Of a stretch of 64,000 bases of DNA, positions 24,921 to 34,508 are shown in pieces. The notes under the pieces are model-generated. The model was not told where the DNA came from. It ran no database searches and was given only the letters and a program-made list of their open reading frames with translations. How positions within the stretch are numbered: position 1 is the stretch's first letter; each line of letters opens with the position of its first letter. Location: positions 248,001-312,000 of the forward strand of contig NZ_FNPC01000003.1 of NCBI RefSeq assembly GCF_900107205.1, written 5' to 3'. A program made the translations under genes and the position numbers. The stretch comes from Halopenitus persicus (GTDB taxonomy: Archaea > Halobacteriota > Halobacteria > Halobacteriales > Haloferacaceae).

Positions 24921-27599
24921 TCACTCGTCCCCGCCGACGCCGTCGGGGTCGTGAACCGCGGTGACGACGTCGACCGCGGCCCGGTTCTGTGCGACGTCGT
25001 GGACGCGGACGATGTCGGCACCGCGCTCGACCGCGACCGCCGTCCCGGCGACAGTCGCGGCCCCGCGGTCGTCGTCGTCGTAGCCGAGCGATCCGAACAT
25101 CGATTTGTGGGAGTGGCCGATCAGGACCGGGCACTCGAGCGCCGCGAACTCCTCGACCCGGGAGAGGATCTCGAACTCCTCCGTGGGGGACTTGGCGAAC
25201 CCGAGTCCCGGATCGACGATCACGTTCTCCCGGTCGATCCCGGCGGCCTCGGCGCGGAGGATCCGCTCGCGGAGGGCGGCGATCACGTCGTCGACGACGT
25301 CCTCGTACTCGACCACGGTTTCGGGGTCGACGGGAGCATCGAGGCTGTGCATCACGACGACCGGGCAGCCGGCCTCGGCGACGACCTCCCGCATCCGCGG
25401 GTCCTCGAGCCCGGTCACGTCGTTGATGACGTCCGCGCCGGCCGCGAGCGCCGCCTCCGCGACGGCCGGCTTACGCGTGTCGACCGAGATCGCGACGTCC
25501 CCGCGGGCGACGGCCGGCAGCTCCCGGAGCGCCTCCACGGCGGGGACCACGCGGTCGATCTCGTCGTCGACCGGAACCGGGTCGGCGCCCGGGCGGGTCG
25601 ACTCGCCGCCGACGTCGATGATCCCCACGCCGGCGTCGATCATTCGGCGTGCACCGTCGACGGCGTCCTCGAGCGTCCCGTGTCGCCCGCCGTCGTGGAA
25701 GGAGTCGGGCGTGACGTTGAGGATCCCCATCACCGTCGGTCCCTCCTCCCAGGGCCAGTCGGCATCGGTCGCGTCGACCGCTTGACCGGCACCGGCTGCG
25801 TCGTCGGTTCGATCGGCATCAGCCGCGTCGGCCGCCTCGAACTCCGGAATTCCCGCTCGTTCGCGGATGGTTTCGGCCAGCCCGGGGAGCCCCTCGTGGC
25901 CGCCGTTGTGGTCCGAACCGTCGATCGCGTCGGCCAGATCACGGAGCCGGTCGACGGTCCCGCCGAGCACGACCTCTATCGATTCCCCGCCGGGGCCGAC
26001 GCCCGAGACCGCACACTCGACGTCGGCGCCGAGCGCAGCCCGACGGACCGTTTCCGCCCGCGTCGGGTCGAGACGCGTCCGGAGGACGCGGTATACCAGC
26101 CCGTCACGAACGCGGTCGCGGTCCGCGTCGGCCACGTCAGCGTCCGCGAGCAGCGTCTCGGCGTCGGCGAGGCTGTCCGTCCGCTTCGGAACGACCCGGC
26201 GCGTGTAGCGTGCGCGACCCTCCGCCACCGCGAACAACGACCCGGCGAGGAGAACGCAGTCGTCGGGATCGGCGCGTTCGACCGCGGCCTCGAGGGCGTC
26301 CGCCACCGCGGGCTCGACCGTCACGTCCCCGATCCCGACGTCGTCGAACGCCGCCGCCAGCACGTCGGGATCCTCCGCACGTGGGTGGTCGGGCTCGCAG
26401 GTATGGACGGACGCCGGCGTCGGCAGGGCCGCGATCGTTCCCGCGTGGTCCTTGTCGTGCATCGCCCCGAACGCGAGGTGGAGCTCGTCGTAGTCGTACT
26501 CCGCCAACGTTCCCGAGAGCGTCCGGCAGGCGGCGGGATTGTGGGCGCCGTCGAGGATGACGAGGGGATCGGTCCCGAGAACCTCGAACCGCCCCGGCCA
26601 GGTCGCCGTGGCGAGCCCGTCGGTCACCGCCGCGTCCGGGATCGGAGCGGTCGCCGTCGGCGTGGAGTCGCCCCCGGTCTCCCCGTCGTCGTCGGGGTCC
26701 CCGTCGTCCCCGCCGCCCTCGAGTCGGGCGACCGTCGCGTGGGCGAGCGCGACCGCGATCGCGGCGTTCGTCGCCTGGTACTCGCCGACGAGCGGGAGAC
26801 GTGCGTCGTACTCCCAGCCGGGACCGACGACCTCGATCCGGGAATCGGTCGGGCTCCGCCGCCCCGACCGCGTCTCGATGCGTCCGTGGTAGGCGGCGGT
26901 CACGTCCGGATCCGGGTCGGGATCCGAGACGGTCGGTCCGTCGACCGTCCGGATCTCGCCGCCGACGTCGGCGATGACCTCCCTGACGACCGACAGCGCG
27001 GTCCCGCCGCAGGCCGTGACGACCGGGGTTCCCGCGCCCGCGATCCGGGCCTTGGTTCGAGCGATCTCCTCGATCGAGTCGCCGAGGATCGCCGTGTGTT
27101 CGAGCGACACGTTCGTGATGGCGGCGGCGACCGGATCGACCGCGCTCGTGGCGTCGTACTCGCCGCCGAGGCCGACCTCGAGGACCGCGACGTCGACGTC
27201 CCGACGGGCGAACTCCCGGATCGCCATCGCGGTGACGACCTCGAAGAAGGTGAGCGGGTCGCCGGAGGCGGCCCGGTCGACGAGCCACGGGCGCGTCCGC
27301 TCGACGAACGCGGCGATCGCGTCGTCGCTCATCGGGCGGCCGTCGACGCGGACGCGCTCCGAGAGGTCCTCGAGGTGCGGGGAGGTGTACAGGCCGACCG
27401 TCCGGTCGCCCTGCCGCAGGATCGATTCGGCGATCCGGGCGGTGCTTCCCTTCCCGTTCGATCCGGCGATCTGCACGAACTCCAGTTCCTCCTCCGGGTT
27501 TTCGAGGTGGTCGAGCAGCGCCTCGATGGAGTCGGTCCCGGGACGAACCGAGAAGCGGCGGAGGCCGAACAGGAAGTTCGCCGCCTCGTGGTAATGCAT
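24921..27599 (-). CDS. folCP: Fused folylpolyglutamate synthase / dihydropteroate synthase
   Basis: 892 residues. Residues about 1-460 are a FolC/Mur-ligase domain with the P-loop GSNGKGST (46-53), the LYTSPHL motif, EVGLGGEYDAT, and LDGAHNPAA near residue 352. Residues about 618-892 are dihydropteroate synthase: MGILNVTPDSFHDGG, DVGGESTRPGA, VDTRKPAVAE, INDVTG, VIVDPGLGFAKS and IGHSHKS. Together they catalyse condensation of pterin with p-aminobenzoate and later addition of glutamate. This FolC-FolP fusion is known from other haloarchaea. The segment about 460-615 between the domains (VYRVLRTRLDPTRAETVRRA...) belongs to neither and has no role I can assign. Confidence 0.93.
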   Translation of the reverse strand: MHYHEAANFLFGLRRFSVRPGTDSIEALLDHLENPEEELEFVQIAGSNGKGSTARIAESILRQGDRTVGLYTSPHLEDLSERVRVDGRPMSDDAIAAFVERTRPWLVDRAASGDPLTFFEVVTAMAIREFARRDVDVAVLEVGLGGEYDATSAVDPVAAAITNVSLEHTAILGDSIEEIARTKARIAGAGTPVVTACGGTALSVVREVIADVGGEIRTVDGPTVSDPDPDPDVTAAYHGRIETRSGRRSPTDSRIEVVGPGWEYDARLPLVGEYQATNAAIAVALAHATVARLEGGGDDGDPDDDGETGGDSTPTATAPIPDAAVTDGLATATWPGRFEVLGTDPLVILDGAHNPAACRTLSGTLAEYDYDELHLAFGAMHDKDHAGTIAALPTPASVHTCEPDHPRAEDPDVLAAAFDDVGIGDVTVEPAVADALEAAVERADPDDCVLLAGSLFAVAEGRARYTRRVVPKRTDSLADAETLLADADVADADRDRVRDGLVYRVLRTRLDPTRAETVRRAALGADVECAVSGVGPGGESIEVVLGGTVDRLRDLADAIDGSDHNGGHEGLPGLAETIRERAGIPEFEAADAADADRTDDAAGAGQAVDATDADWPWEEGPTVMGILNVTPDSFHDGGRHGTLEDAVDGARRMIDAGVGIIDVGGESTRPGADPVPVDDEIDRVVPAVEALRELPAVARGDVAISVDTRKPAVAEAALAAGADVINDVTGLEDPRMREVVAEAGCPVVVMHSLDAPVDPETVVEYEDVVDDVIAALRERILRAEAAGIDRENVIVDPGLGFAKSPTEEFEILSRVEEFAALECPVLIGHSHKSMFGSLGYDDDDRGAATVAGTAVAVERGADIVRVHDVAQNRAAVDVVTAVHDPDGVGGDE

Positions 27600-27818
27600 A
27601 TACCGTCACGGTCGGGCGGGGCGTCGCTTGAGGGTGACGATGTCGACGATCGGACGCGACCTCGACGTGGGGCTGGCTACGGCCTCGACGTGGGGCTGAC
27701 TACGGCCTCGACGTGGGGCTGGCCTACGCTCTCGGTGGTGGCGAACGCGAGGACACACGAGCCGGCAGCCCCGGCCGCAGGAGGAACGTTAAAATCCGAC
27801 CACGCCACAGGTAGCAAC
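27600..27818. other. Spacer with three 23-base tandem repeats and a TATA box
   Basis: Between divergent folCP and the metallo-beta-lactamase gene. Three copies of a 23-base unit beginning CCTCGACGTGGGGCTG sit at 27660-27682, 27683-27705 and 27706-27728, differing at one base and near the end. A TTAAAA TATA-like box at 27788-27794 is 28 bases before the GTG start at 27819. Confidence 0.8.
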
Positions 27819-28937
27819 GTGAAGCGAATCAGGCTCGGGAACGCCGTCTTCGAGGGACTCAACGACGTCTACGTCCTCGACGGGGAGACGACGGCCCTCG
27901 TGGACACGGGGATATCCACGCCGGCGGTCGAATCGGAACTGGCGGACGGACTCGCCGAGTTCGGGCTCGAGTTCGCCGACGTCGACGAGGTCCTGCTCAC
28001 CCATTGGCACCAGGACCACGCCGGCCTCGCCGGCGCGATACAGCGCGAAAGCGGCTGCGTCGTCCGCGTCCACGAGGCCGACGCCCCGCTCGTCTCGGGC
28101 GCCGAGTTGCCCCCGTCGAGCGACCCGGAGCTGCGACGGGAGGTCTTCGACCGGTGGGGGATGCCCGACGCGGCCCGCGAGGAGCTCGCGGAGGTGCTCG
28201 ACGTCAACGAATCGTTCCGCGAGGTGGACGCCGACGTGACGCCGTTTGCCGACGGCGACCGGTTCACGATCAACGGGATCGAGCTGGAGGCGATGCACCT
28301 GCCCGGCCACGCCGCCGGGCTCGCCGCGTTCGCGTTCGACCGAACCGGCGTCGACACGTCCGCGCTCGACGACGCCGGGCTCGACGACTCCGGGCTCGAT
28401 GATCACGAGGCGGAGACGGGGACGGGACCGGAGCCGACCCGTGACGGGTCCGGGGACGAGGTCGCCTTCGTCGGCGACGCGATCCTTCCGCGGTACACGC
28501 CGAACGTGGGCGGCGCGGACCTCCGGATGACGAACGCCCTCGACCAGTACGTGAACAGCCTCGTGCGCATCATCGACCGGGAGTGGTCGGTCGCCTACCC
28601 CGGCCATCGGGACACGATCGCGGACCCGAGCCGGCGGGCCGCGGTGATCCTCGAACACCACCGCGAGCGCACCGAGCGCGTCATCGACGTCCTCCGCGAG
28701 CACGGCCCGCTCGACGCCTGGAGCGTCTCCGCGCACCTCTTCGGCGACCTCTCGGAGGTCCACATCCTCCACGGCCCCGGCGAGGCGTACGCCCACCTCG
28801 AGCACCTCGCGGACGCCGGCGTCGTCGAGCGCGAGGGGACCGAGTACCTCCTTCTCGACGACGATCCCGACGTCAGGTCGCTGTTCCCCGAGACGCGGTT
28901 CTACGGTCGGGTCGAGGCCGAAACGGAGGGACGCTGA
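27819..28937 (+). CDS. Metallo-beta-lactamase-fold hydrolase with C-terminal winged helix
   Basis: 372 residues from a GTG at 27819; a TTAAAA box is centred 28 bases upstream, pointing to a leaderless start there. The metal site is intact: LTHWHQDHAG near residue 60 (HxHxDH), a histidine in LPGHAAG near residue 167, an aspartate in FVGDAIL, and YPGHRDTI near residue 266. The last about 90 residues (ERTERVIDVLREHGPLDAWSVS ... HLEHLADAGVV) form a winged helix, as in the glyoxalase-II-like/LACTB2 group. An Asp-rich insertion with LDD-GLDDSGLDD repeats lies at about 184-208. It hydrolyses a thioester, ester or RNA-like substrate; which one is not visible. Confidence 0.85.
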   Translation: MKRIRLGNAVFEGLNDVYVLDGETTALVDTGISTPAVESELADGLAEFGLEFADVDEVLLTHWHQDHAGLAGAIQRESGCVVRVHEADAPLVSGAELPPSSDPELRREVFDRWGMPDAAREELAEVLDVNESFREVDADVTPFADGDRFTINGIELEAMHLPGHAAGLAAFAFDRTGVDTSALDDAGLDDSGLDDHEAETGTGPEPTRDGSGDEVAFVGDAILPRYTPNVGGADLRMTNALDQYVNSLVRIIDREWSVAYPGHRDTIADPSRRAAVILEHHRERTERVIDVLREHGPLDAWSVSAHLFGDLSEVHILHGPGEAYAHLEHLADAGVVEREGTEYLLLDDDPDVRSLFPETRFYGRVEAETEGR

Positions 28938-28973
28938 GGGACCCACGACTTCCACGTTCTCCCGGTCCGCCTC

Positions 28974-29030
28974 TTCCGACTTCCGTCCCTTCCGACTTCC
29001 GTCCCGTCCGACTTCCGTCCCGTCCGATTC
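28974..29030. repeat. 16-base tandem repeat, 3.5 copies
   Basis: TTCCGACTTCCGTCCC occurs at 28974-28989 and 28990-29005, a one-base variant (starting GT) at 29006-29021, and a partial copy at 29022-29030. It fills the spacer between the convergent ends of the metallo-beta-lactamase gene and trkH. A role in transcription termination is possible but not shown. Confidence 0.85.
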
Positions 29031-30570
29031 ACCGCCGCCAGAAGCTCCCCGTGAACACGACGAGCACGGGCAGGATCTCGAGGCGGCCGATCCACATCAG
29101 GAAGACCATCCAGAGCTTCGAGGTGGCCGGCAGGGCGAGGTACGACCCGAACGGACCGAGCCGGCCGAACGCGGGCCCGATGTTGCCGATCGCGGCGAGG
29201 CTGGCGCCGATCGCCTCCAGGGCCGTCAGCTCGAGTCCGATGCGGGCCGCGTCGAGCGCGATCACGAGCACGCCCGCACCGAACAGTCCGAGGTACAGCA
29301 GCGAGAAGACGACGACGCCGCGAATGGCCCCCTCGTCGACGACGGTCCCGGCGAGCCGGATCGGCTGAACCGCGTCGGGATGGGCGGTCCGGAACAGCTC
29401 GCGGCGGAGGACTTTCACGATGATCAGCCAACGGATAACCTTGATCCCGCCACCGGTCGACCCGGCCGACCCGCCGACGAACATCGCGAACAGCAGCGTG
29501 AGCTGGCCGTAGGTGCCCCACTGGGCGAAGTCGCTCGTGGCGAACCCGGTGGAGTTCAGCAGCGAGCCGATCTGGAAGGCGGCGTGCCGGAGGGCGGGCT
29601 CGACGGTCCCCTCGGTCGTCCCGCCGATCTCCAGCGGCGGCGCGACGCCGGCGTACAGCAGGCCGAAGACGACCGCGACGAAGGCCGCGACCGCGCCCGC
29701 GTAGGTCCGCAGCTCGGTGTCCCGGAAGAACTCGCGCGTGTCGCCCGCGAGGACGTGCCAGAACAGCGCGAAGTTGACCCCGGCGACGACCATGAACGGG
29801 ATGATCGCCCACTGAACGGCGGCCGAGAAGGCCGCGATGCTGTCCGACTGCGGCGAGAACCCGCCCGTCGGCATCGTGGAGAAGGCGTGCGCGACGGCGT
29901 TGAAGAGGTTCATCCGCGGCGCGAACCCGGCCAGGTGGAGCCCGTAGAGGACGACCGCAAGCAGGAGGGTGAATGCGAAGTAGACCTTCCAGAGGACTCT
30001 GGCCGTCTCCTGGATGTGCGGCGTGAGCTTCTGAAGCTGCGGCCCCGGCGCCTCGGCCTGGATGAGGTCGGCGCCGTTGACCGCCAGCTCGGGGAGAATG
30101 GCGACCATCAGGACGATGATCCCCATCCCGCCGAGCCACTGGGTGAGCTGTCGCCACAGCAGCAGGGCGTGGGAGTGTCGGTCGGTCGAGATCTCGCCCA
30201 TCACGGTGGCCCCCGTGGTGGTGAACCCCGACATCGACTCGAAGAGCGCATTGACCGGGTGTGCAAGCGTCGAGGCCGTGCCGTACCCCGCCAGCAAGTA
30301 CGGGATCGTGCCGACGACGCCGACCGCCAGCCACGCGAGCGCGACGAGGAGGAGTGCCTCCCGCGGACCCAGGTCGGGCTCGGGGTCGGCCCGCTCGAGC
30401 AGGATGCCGAGCCCGAGCACGCAGAAGATCGACGCGCCGAAGACCAGCAGGTCCTCGCCGTACACGAGCGCGACGACGAGCGGGATCGCCATCGCGACGG
30501 CGGTGTACTTGACGACCGTGCCGGTGACGGCGACGCTCGTCCGCCAGTCGACCCTCACCGACCCGGACAC
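29029..30570 (-). CDS. trkH: Trk potassium uptake system membrane subunit TrkH (copy 1)
   Basis: 513 residues from a GTG at 30570. This is a polytopic K+ channel-like protein with four pore-loop repeats, seen as SGFTTTGATV, TMPTGGFSP, LNSTGFATSDF and NIGPAFGRLGPFGS, each carrying the selectivity-filter glycine. The helices and the QLTQWLGGMGIIVL motif match TrkH/KtrB. With TrkA (32359-33699) as the nucleotide-gated cytoplasmic regulator, it imports potassium, the main osmolyte of haloarchaea. It lies downstream of a second trkH on the same strand; the 208-base spacer contains a perfect 23-base duplication. Confidence 0.93.
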   Translation of the reverse strand: MSGSVRVDWRTSVAVTGTVVKYTAVAMAIPLVVALVYGEDLLVFGASIFCVLGLGILLERADPEPDLGPREALLLVALAWLAVGVVGTIPYLLAGYGTASTLAHPVNALFESMSGFTTTGATVMGEISTDRHSHALLLWRQLTQWLGGMGIIVLMVAILPELAVNGADLIQAEAPGPQLQKLTPHIQETARVLWKVYFAFTLLLAVVLYGLHLAGFAPRMNLFNAVAHAFSTMPTGGFSPQSDSIAAFSAAVQWAIIPFMVVAGVNFALFWHVLAGDTREFFRDTELRTYAGAVAAFVAVVFGLLYAGVAPPLEIGGTTEGTVEPALRHAAFQIGSLLNSTGFATSDFAQWGTYGQLTLLFAMFVGGSAGSTGGGIKVIRWLIIVKVLRRELFRTAHPDAVQPIRLAGTVVDEGAIRGVVVFSLLYLGLFGAGVLVIALDAARIGLELTALEAIGASLAAIGNIGPAFGRLGPFGSYLALPATSKLWMVFLMWIGRLEILPVLVVFTGSFWRR

Positions 30571-30712
30571 GCGGCGTCACCTCCCGGTCGCGCGTCCGGA
30601 CGAGGCGCGGCCACGTCGGCCCACACTGGCGTGCCCGTCTCGGTCCGCGTGTGCGTGGCCGCGCCGACCCGAACTCGAGACATATTCCTGCCGAGACGGG
30701 GGCCCGGCAAGA

Positions 30713-30758
30713 ATCCACCGAGTTCGGGACGACCGATCCACCGAGTTCGGGACGACCG
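30713..30758. repeat. Perfect 23-base tandem duplication
   Basis: The unit ATCCACCGAGTTCGGGACGA plus CCG occurs at 30713-30735 and again at 30736-30758 with no mismatch. It sits in the spacer between the two trkH genes. Confidence 0.9.
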
Positions 30759-30778
30759 AGGAGATCGGACCGTTGCCG

Positions 30779-32332
30779 TCACGACCGCCAGTAGGCGGGC
30801 GTCAACAGCACGAACACGGGGATGATCTCGATCCGGCCGACCCACATCAGGACGATCATCGCGGCCTTCGTCGCGTTCGAGAACGGGTGATAGCTCCCGA
30901 ACGGCCCGGCGACGCCGAAGGCCGGACCGATGTTGAAGAAGGTGGCCGCGGCCGCGCTCATCGCCTCGAACTCCGAGATCTCGAGGCCGGCCCGCGCCCC
31001 GTCGACCGCGACGAACGCGGTGAGCGCGAAGAAGATCACGACCGAGAGGAGCGTGTACGCATAGACGTCCCGAACCGTCTCCTCCTCGACGACGGTTCCG
31101 GAGAGTCGGATCGGGCGGACCGCGTCGGTGTGAACCGCGGTGAACAGGTCCCGACGGAACCCCTTCATCACGATGATCCACCGCAGGAGCTTGATCGAAC
31201 AGGTCGTCGAGCCGGCCATCCCGCCGAGGAACATCAGCAGGAACAGCACGTGTTTCGCGGCCGGCGACCAGCCGTTGAAGTCGACGGTCGCGAACCCGGT
31301 CGTGGTGAGGATCGAGACGACCTGAAAGGTGGCGTGGCGCAGCTTCGCCTCGAGCGGGAACGACACGCTCGGGTCCGTGAGGAGCAACAGGGCCATCAGC
31401 ACCGTCGTTCCGACCACGACGCCGACGTAGTAGCGGAACTCCTCGTTGCGAACCGGGCGCAGCCAGTCGCCGCGGATGAAGTGGTAGATCAGGATGAAGT
31501 TCGTCGCCCCGATGAACATGAAGGGGATGATCGTCCACTGGGCCGCCCGCGAGAACGCCCCGACGCTGCCGGGGGCCGGCGAGAATCCCGCCGTCGCGAC
31601 CGCGGTGAGCGCGTGTGCGAGCGCGTTGTACGGCGTCATTCCGGGCGCTATCCCGACGAGATGCAGGACGTACAGCGCGCCCGCACAGGCCAGCGTGATG
31701 CCCGAGTACAGCGACCACAGCATCCGCGCCGTCTCCTCGATGTGCGGGGAGAGCTTGTGAACGTCCTGGGTCTGCGTCTCCGTCTCCATCAGCTGGGTCC
31801 CGCCGATCGACAGCTGCGAGAGCACCGAGATGGCCAACACGAGCACGCCGAGCCCGCCGAGCCACTGGATGACCTGCCGCCACATCAGGATCGACCGCCC
31901 GTGTACCGAGAAGTCGACGAGCACGGTCGCGCCGGTGGTGGTGATCCCCGACATCGACTCGAAGAGCGCGTCGACAGGGTGTGCGATGACGCCGTTTCCG
32001 GCGACGAGAAAGGGGATCGCGCCGATGAGCCCGACGGCAAGCCACGCGAGCGCCACCATCAGGAACGCCTCGCGGCCGCCCAGATCGGCGTCCCCTGAGA
32101 GCCGTTCGAGCCCCCGCCCGACGCCCAGCGTGACGGCGATCGTCACGAGGAACGGGAGCAGCGGTTCGTCGTAGTAGCCCGCCAGAATCAGCGGAAACGA
32201 CAGCGGCACCGCGATCCAGACGAGGATGCTCCCGACCAGCCCGAGGCTGGCCCGCCAGTTCACCCGAACGGGACGGCGTCGCCACCGGGCGATCCGGTCG
32301 GCGATCCCCGTGGGGTCCGGGAGCGAGGGCAT
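30779..32332 (-). CDS. trkH: Trk potassium uptake system membrane subunit TrkH (copy 2)
   Basis: 517 residues from the ATG at 32332. It is a paralogue of the 29029-30570 protein with the same pore loops: SGITTTGATVLV, VATAGFSPAPG, LTTTGFATVDF and NIGPAFGVAGPFGS. QVIQWLGGLGVLVL and GSTTCSIKLLRW follow the TrkH pattern. It starts 26 bases after trkA ends, so it is probably co-transcribed with trkA. Two trkH genes for one trkA suggest channels with different affinity or regulation sharing a gate protein; that is inference. Confidence 0.93.
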   Translation of the reverse strand: MPSLPDPTGIADRIARWRRRPVRVNWRASLGLVGSILVWIAVPLSFPLILAGYYDEPLLPFLVTIAVTLGVGRGLERLSGDADLGGREAFLMVALAWLAVGLIGAIPFLVAGNGVIAHPVDALFESMSGITTTGATVLVDFSVHGRSILMWRQVIQWLGGLGVLVLAISVLSQLSIGGTQLMETETQTQDVHKLSPHIEETARMLWSLYSGITLACAGALYVLHLVGIAPGMTPYNALAHALTAVATAGFSPAPGSVGAFSRAAQWTIIPFMFIGATNFILIYHFIRGDWLRPVRNEEFRYYVGVVVGTTVLMALLLLTDPSVSFPLEAKLRHATFQVVSILTTTGFATVDFNGWSPAAKHVLFLLMFLGGMAGSTTCSIKLLRWIIVMKGFRRDLFTAVHTDAVRPIRLSGTVVEEETVRDVYAYTLLSVVIFFALTAFVAVDGARAGLEISEFEAMSAAAATFFNIGPAFGVAGPFGSYHPFSNATKAAMIVLMWVGRIEIIPVFVLLTPAYWRS

Positions 32333-32358
32333 TTCTGGGGGAAGTTACGGTCGGACGG

Positions 32359-33699
32359 TCACAGGAGCGCGGTTACTTCGTCGACGACGGGCGTTTCGAC
32401 GAAGACGACGACGTGGTCGCCGGCGCGGATCTCGGTGTCGCCGCGCGGGACGATCAACTCCCGGTTGCGGGTGATCGCGCCGATGACGACGCACTCGGGG
32501 AGGTCAGCCATCGCGTCCCGGATCGTTTTCCCGGCGAGCGCGCTGTCGGCGCTGATCTCCACCTCGAGCACCTCCGCCCTGTCGGACTCGATGAACGCGA
32601 CGTTCTCCGCCGATCCGGACTGGGTGAACCGCGTGATCTCCTCCGCGACGACCTCCCGAGGGGAGACGCCGACGTCGACGCCGACCGTCTCGAAGAGGTC
32701 GACGTAGGAGGTCCGGTCGATGACCGCGACCGTCCGCTCGACGCCGAGCCGCCGCGCGAGCAGACACTCGAGGAGGTTCTTCTCGTCGGAGTCCAGCGTC
32801 GAGACGAGGATGTCCGCGTCGCCGACGTGTTCCCGCTCGAGAAAGCCCATGTCGGTCGCGTCCGACTCCATCACGAGGGTCTCCGGCAGCTGCTCGGCGA
32901 GGGTTCGCGCGCGCTCGTGGTCCTGCTCGACGAGACGCGGGGAGAGGCCGCGCTTCTCGAGCAGCCGGCAGACGTGATAGCCGATCTCGGAGCCGCCGAT
33001 GACGACCACCTCGGCCGACTCGTCCGGCGACTCCTCGGGCGCGATCGTTCGGGCGAACGTCTGGACGCTGTGGGGGGAGCCGATGACGACCACGCGGTCG
33101 CCCGCCAACAGACAGGAATCGCCGCGGGGCACCTCGACGTCGCCGTCCCGAAGGATCGCGGCGAAGGTGAGCGAGTCGAACCGGTCGGCCTCCTCGACGG
33201 TCTGGTCCACGATCGGCGACCCGTCGCCGATCTCGAACTCCGCCATTTGAACCCGTCCGCCGGCGAAGACGTCGACGTCGCGGGCCGCCGGCAGCCCCAC
33301 CACGCGCACGATCGACTCCGCGGTGAGGAGGTTTGTGCAGACCATCAGATCGATCCCGAACGCGCCCTCGTCGTGTTCCCACGTGCGGAGGTATTTCGTG
33401 TTCTTGATGCGCGCGATGGTGAACGCCGAAGGAGTGATCGCCTTCGCGGTGGAGCAGGCGACGATGTTCGTCTCGTCGTCGTCGGTGGTGGCCAACACCA
33501 TGTCCGCCTCCCCGATGTCGGCCTCCTCGAGCGTGTCCAGATCCGTCCCGTCGCCGGTGATCGTCAGGACGTCCAGCGCGTAGGTCAACTCGTCGGCCCG
33601 GTCGGCGCGGTTCTCGACGACCACGACGTCGTGGTCGTGCTGGAGGTCGGCGGCGATGCTCTCGCCGACCTGGCCCGCTCCGATGATGACTACGTGCAC
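32359..33699 (-). CDS. trkA: Trk potassium uptake system regulator TrkA
   Basis: 446 residues, taking the GTG at 33699, which is preceded by GAGGAGG at a spacing of 7. The in-frame sequence upstream to 33876 is Arg/Pro-rich and not TrkA-like. It has two tandem RCK units. Each has a Rossmann NAD-binding domain (VVIIGAGQVGESIA at the start; VVVIGGSEIGYHVCRLLE near residue 230) followed by a TrkA-C domain (about 140-220 and 360-446). It controls TrkH opening in response to nucleotide binding in the cytoplasm. Promoter upstream is not obvious. Confidence 0.93.
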   Translation of the reverse strand: MHVVIIGAGQVGESIAADLQHDHDVVVVENRADRADELTYALDVLTITGDGTDLDTLEEADIGEADMVLATTDDDETNIVACSTAKAITPSAFTIARIKNTKYLRTWEHDEGAFGIDLMVCTNLLTAESIVRVVGLPAARDVDVFAGGRVQMAEFEIGDGSPIVDQTVEEADRFDSLTFAAILRDGDVEVPRGDSCLLAGDRVVVIGSPHSVQTFARTIAPEESPDESAEVVVIGGSEIGYHVCRLLEKRGLSPRLVEQDHERARTLAEQLPETLVMESDATDMGFLEREHVGDADILVSTLDSDEKNLLECLLARRLGVERTVAVIDRTSYVDLFETVGVDVGVSPREVVAEEITRFTQSGSAENVAFIESDRAEVLEVEISADSALAGKTIRDAMADLPECVVIGAITRNRELIVPRGDTEIRAGDHVVVFVETPVVDEVTALL

Positions 33700-33909
33700 G
33701 GAGCGGCCTCCTCGTGTCTCATACGCCGGCGTTCTCGGAGGAAGGGTAAATGGGTTGTGTCCTCCGTATCGAGACGCGGTACCACGGGACGGGATCTGCG
33801 GCGTCGTTTCGACCACCACCGATATCCACGCCCTCCCGTCCGCGACCCACCGTGGACGGACGGTCGATGGGGACATCGATTAAGTGACTTCATCACGCGC
33901 GTCTCAGTT

Positions 33910-34338
33910 ATGGACGAGGTGGCGGACGGCATCCTCGTCGGGACGGAAGCCGACGCCGCCGATGGATCGTCGCTCCGGGCCCACGAGGTCGACGCAGTCG
34001 TCTCCCTGACCCATCACGCTCCGAGCACCGGCACGGTTCCTCGTATTGACGTTCCGATGGCTGACGGGCCGCGGAACGAGTACGACGCGTTCGTCGAGGC
34101 CGTGACGGAGGTGGTCACGCGGCGTGAAAGCGGCGACCGCGTCCTGGTCCACTGTTCGGCCGGGGCCTCCCGCAGCCCGTCGGTTGCCGCAGCGGCAGCG
34201 GCGCAGCTCACGGGCATCGGTCTCGAGGAAACCTTCAACCGGATCATCGACCGCCGACCTGAGGTGGATCCGCACGACGCGCTGGTTCGACGGGCCGTCA
34301 GGTACACACACCGGCGTTCCGGCGACGAACCCGGATAG
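33910..34338 (+). CDS. Dual-specificity protein phosphatase
   Basis: 142 residues from the ATG at 33910. The catalytic P-loop VHCSAGASRSPS near residue 81 fits the HCxxGxxRS consensus of cysteine-based dual-specificity/tyrosine phosphatases, and the general-acid aspartate is plausibly in RIDVPMADG near residue 49. The short length equals the core domain only. A TTAAGTG box (33877-33884) is centred about 29 bases upstream, suggesting a leaderless transcript. The substrate, probably a phosphoprotein, is unknown. Confidence 0.85.
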   Translation: MDEVADGILVGTEADAADGSSLRAHEVDAVVSLTHHAPSTGTVPRIDVPMADGPRNEYDAFVEAVTEVVTRRESGDRVLVHCSAGASRSPSVAAAAAAQLTGIGLEETFNRIIDRRPEVDPHDALVRRAVRYTHRRSGDEPG

Positions 34339-34373
34339 CGTGGTCGTGGAACTCGACACGGTCCGTCTTCGCG

Positions 34374-34424
34374 CACCGAGCGTCACCACCCACCGAGCGT
34401 CACCACCCACCGAGCGTCACCACC
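34374..34424. repeat. 17-base tandem repeat, three perfect copies
   Basis: CACCGAGCGTCACCACC occurs without mismatch at 34374-34390, 34391-34407 and 34408-34424, followed by a decayed fourth copy to about 34439. It lies between the phosphatase gene and the candidate RNA before rpsO. Confidence 0.9.
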
Positions 34425-34508
34425 CATCGATCGTTACCGTGCATCGGGCTTCTCCGCGTCATCGTCGACGCCCGTTGCACCGAAGAGAACACCCTTAAGA
34501 GGCTCGGC

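Noticed and set aside
24627-27818. Plus-strand open frame running into the metallo-beta-lactamase gene from upstream
   Set aside because: The part before 27819 is Arg-rich antisense to folCP and rnp3; the TATA box and homology put the true start at 27819.
34374-34439. CRISPR-like array before rpsO
   Set aside because: The units are directly adjacent with no unique spacers, so they are simple tandem repeats.
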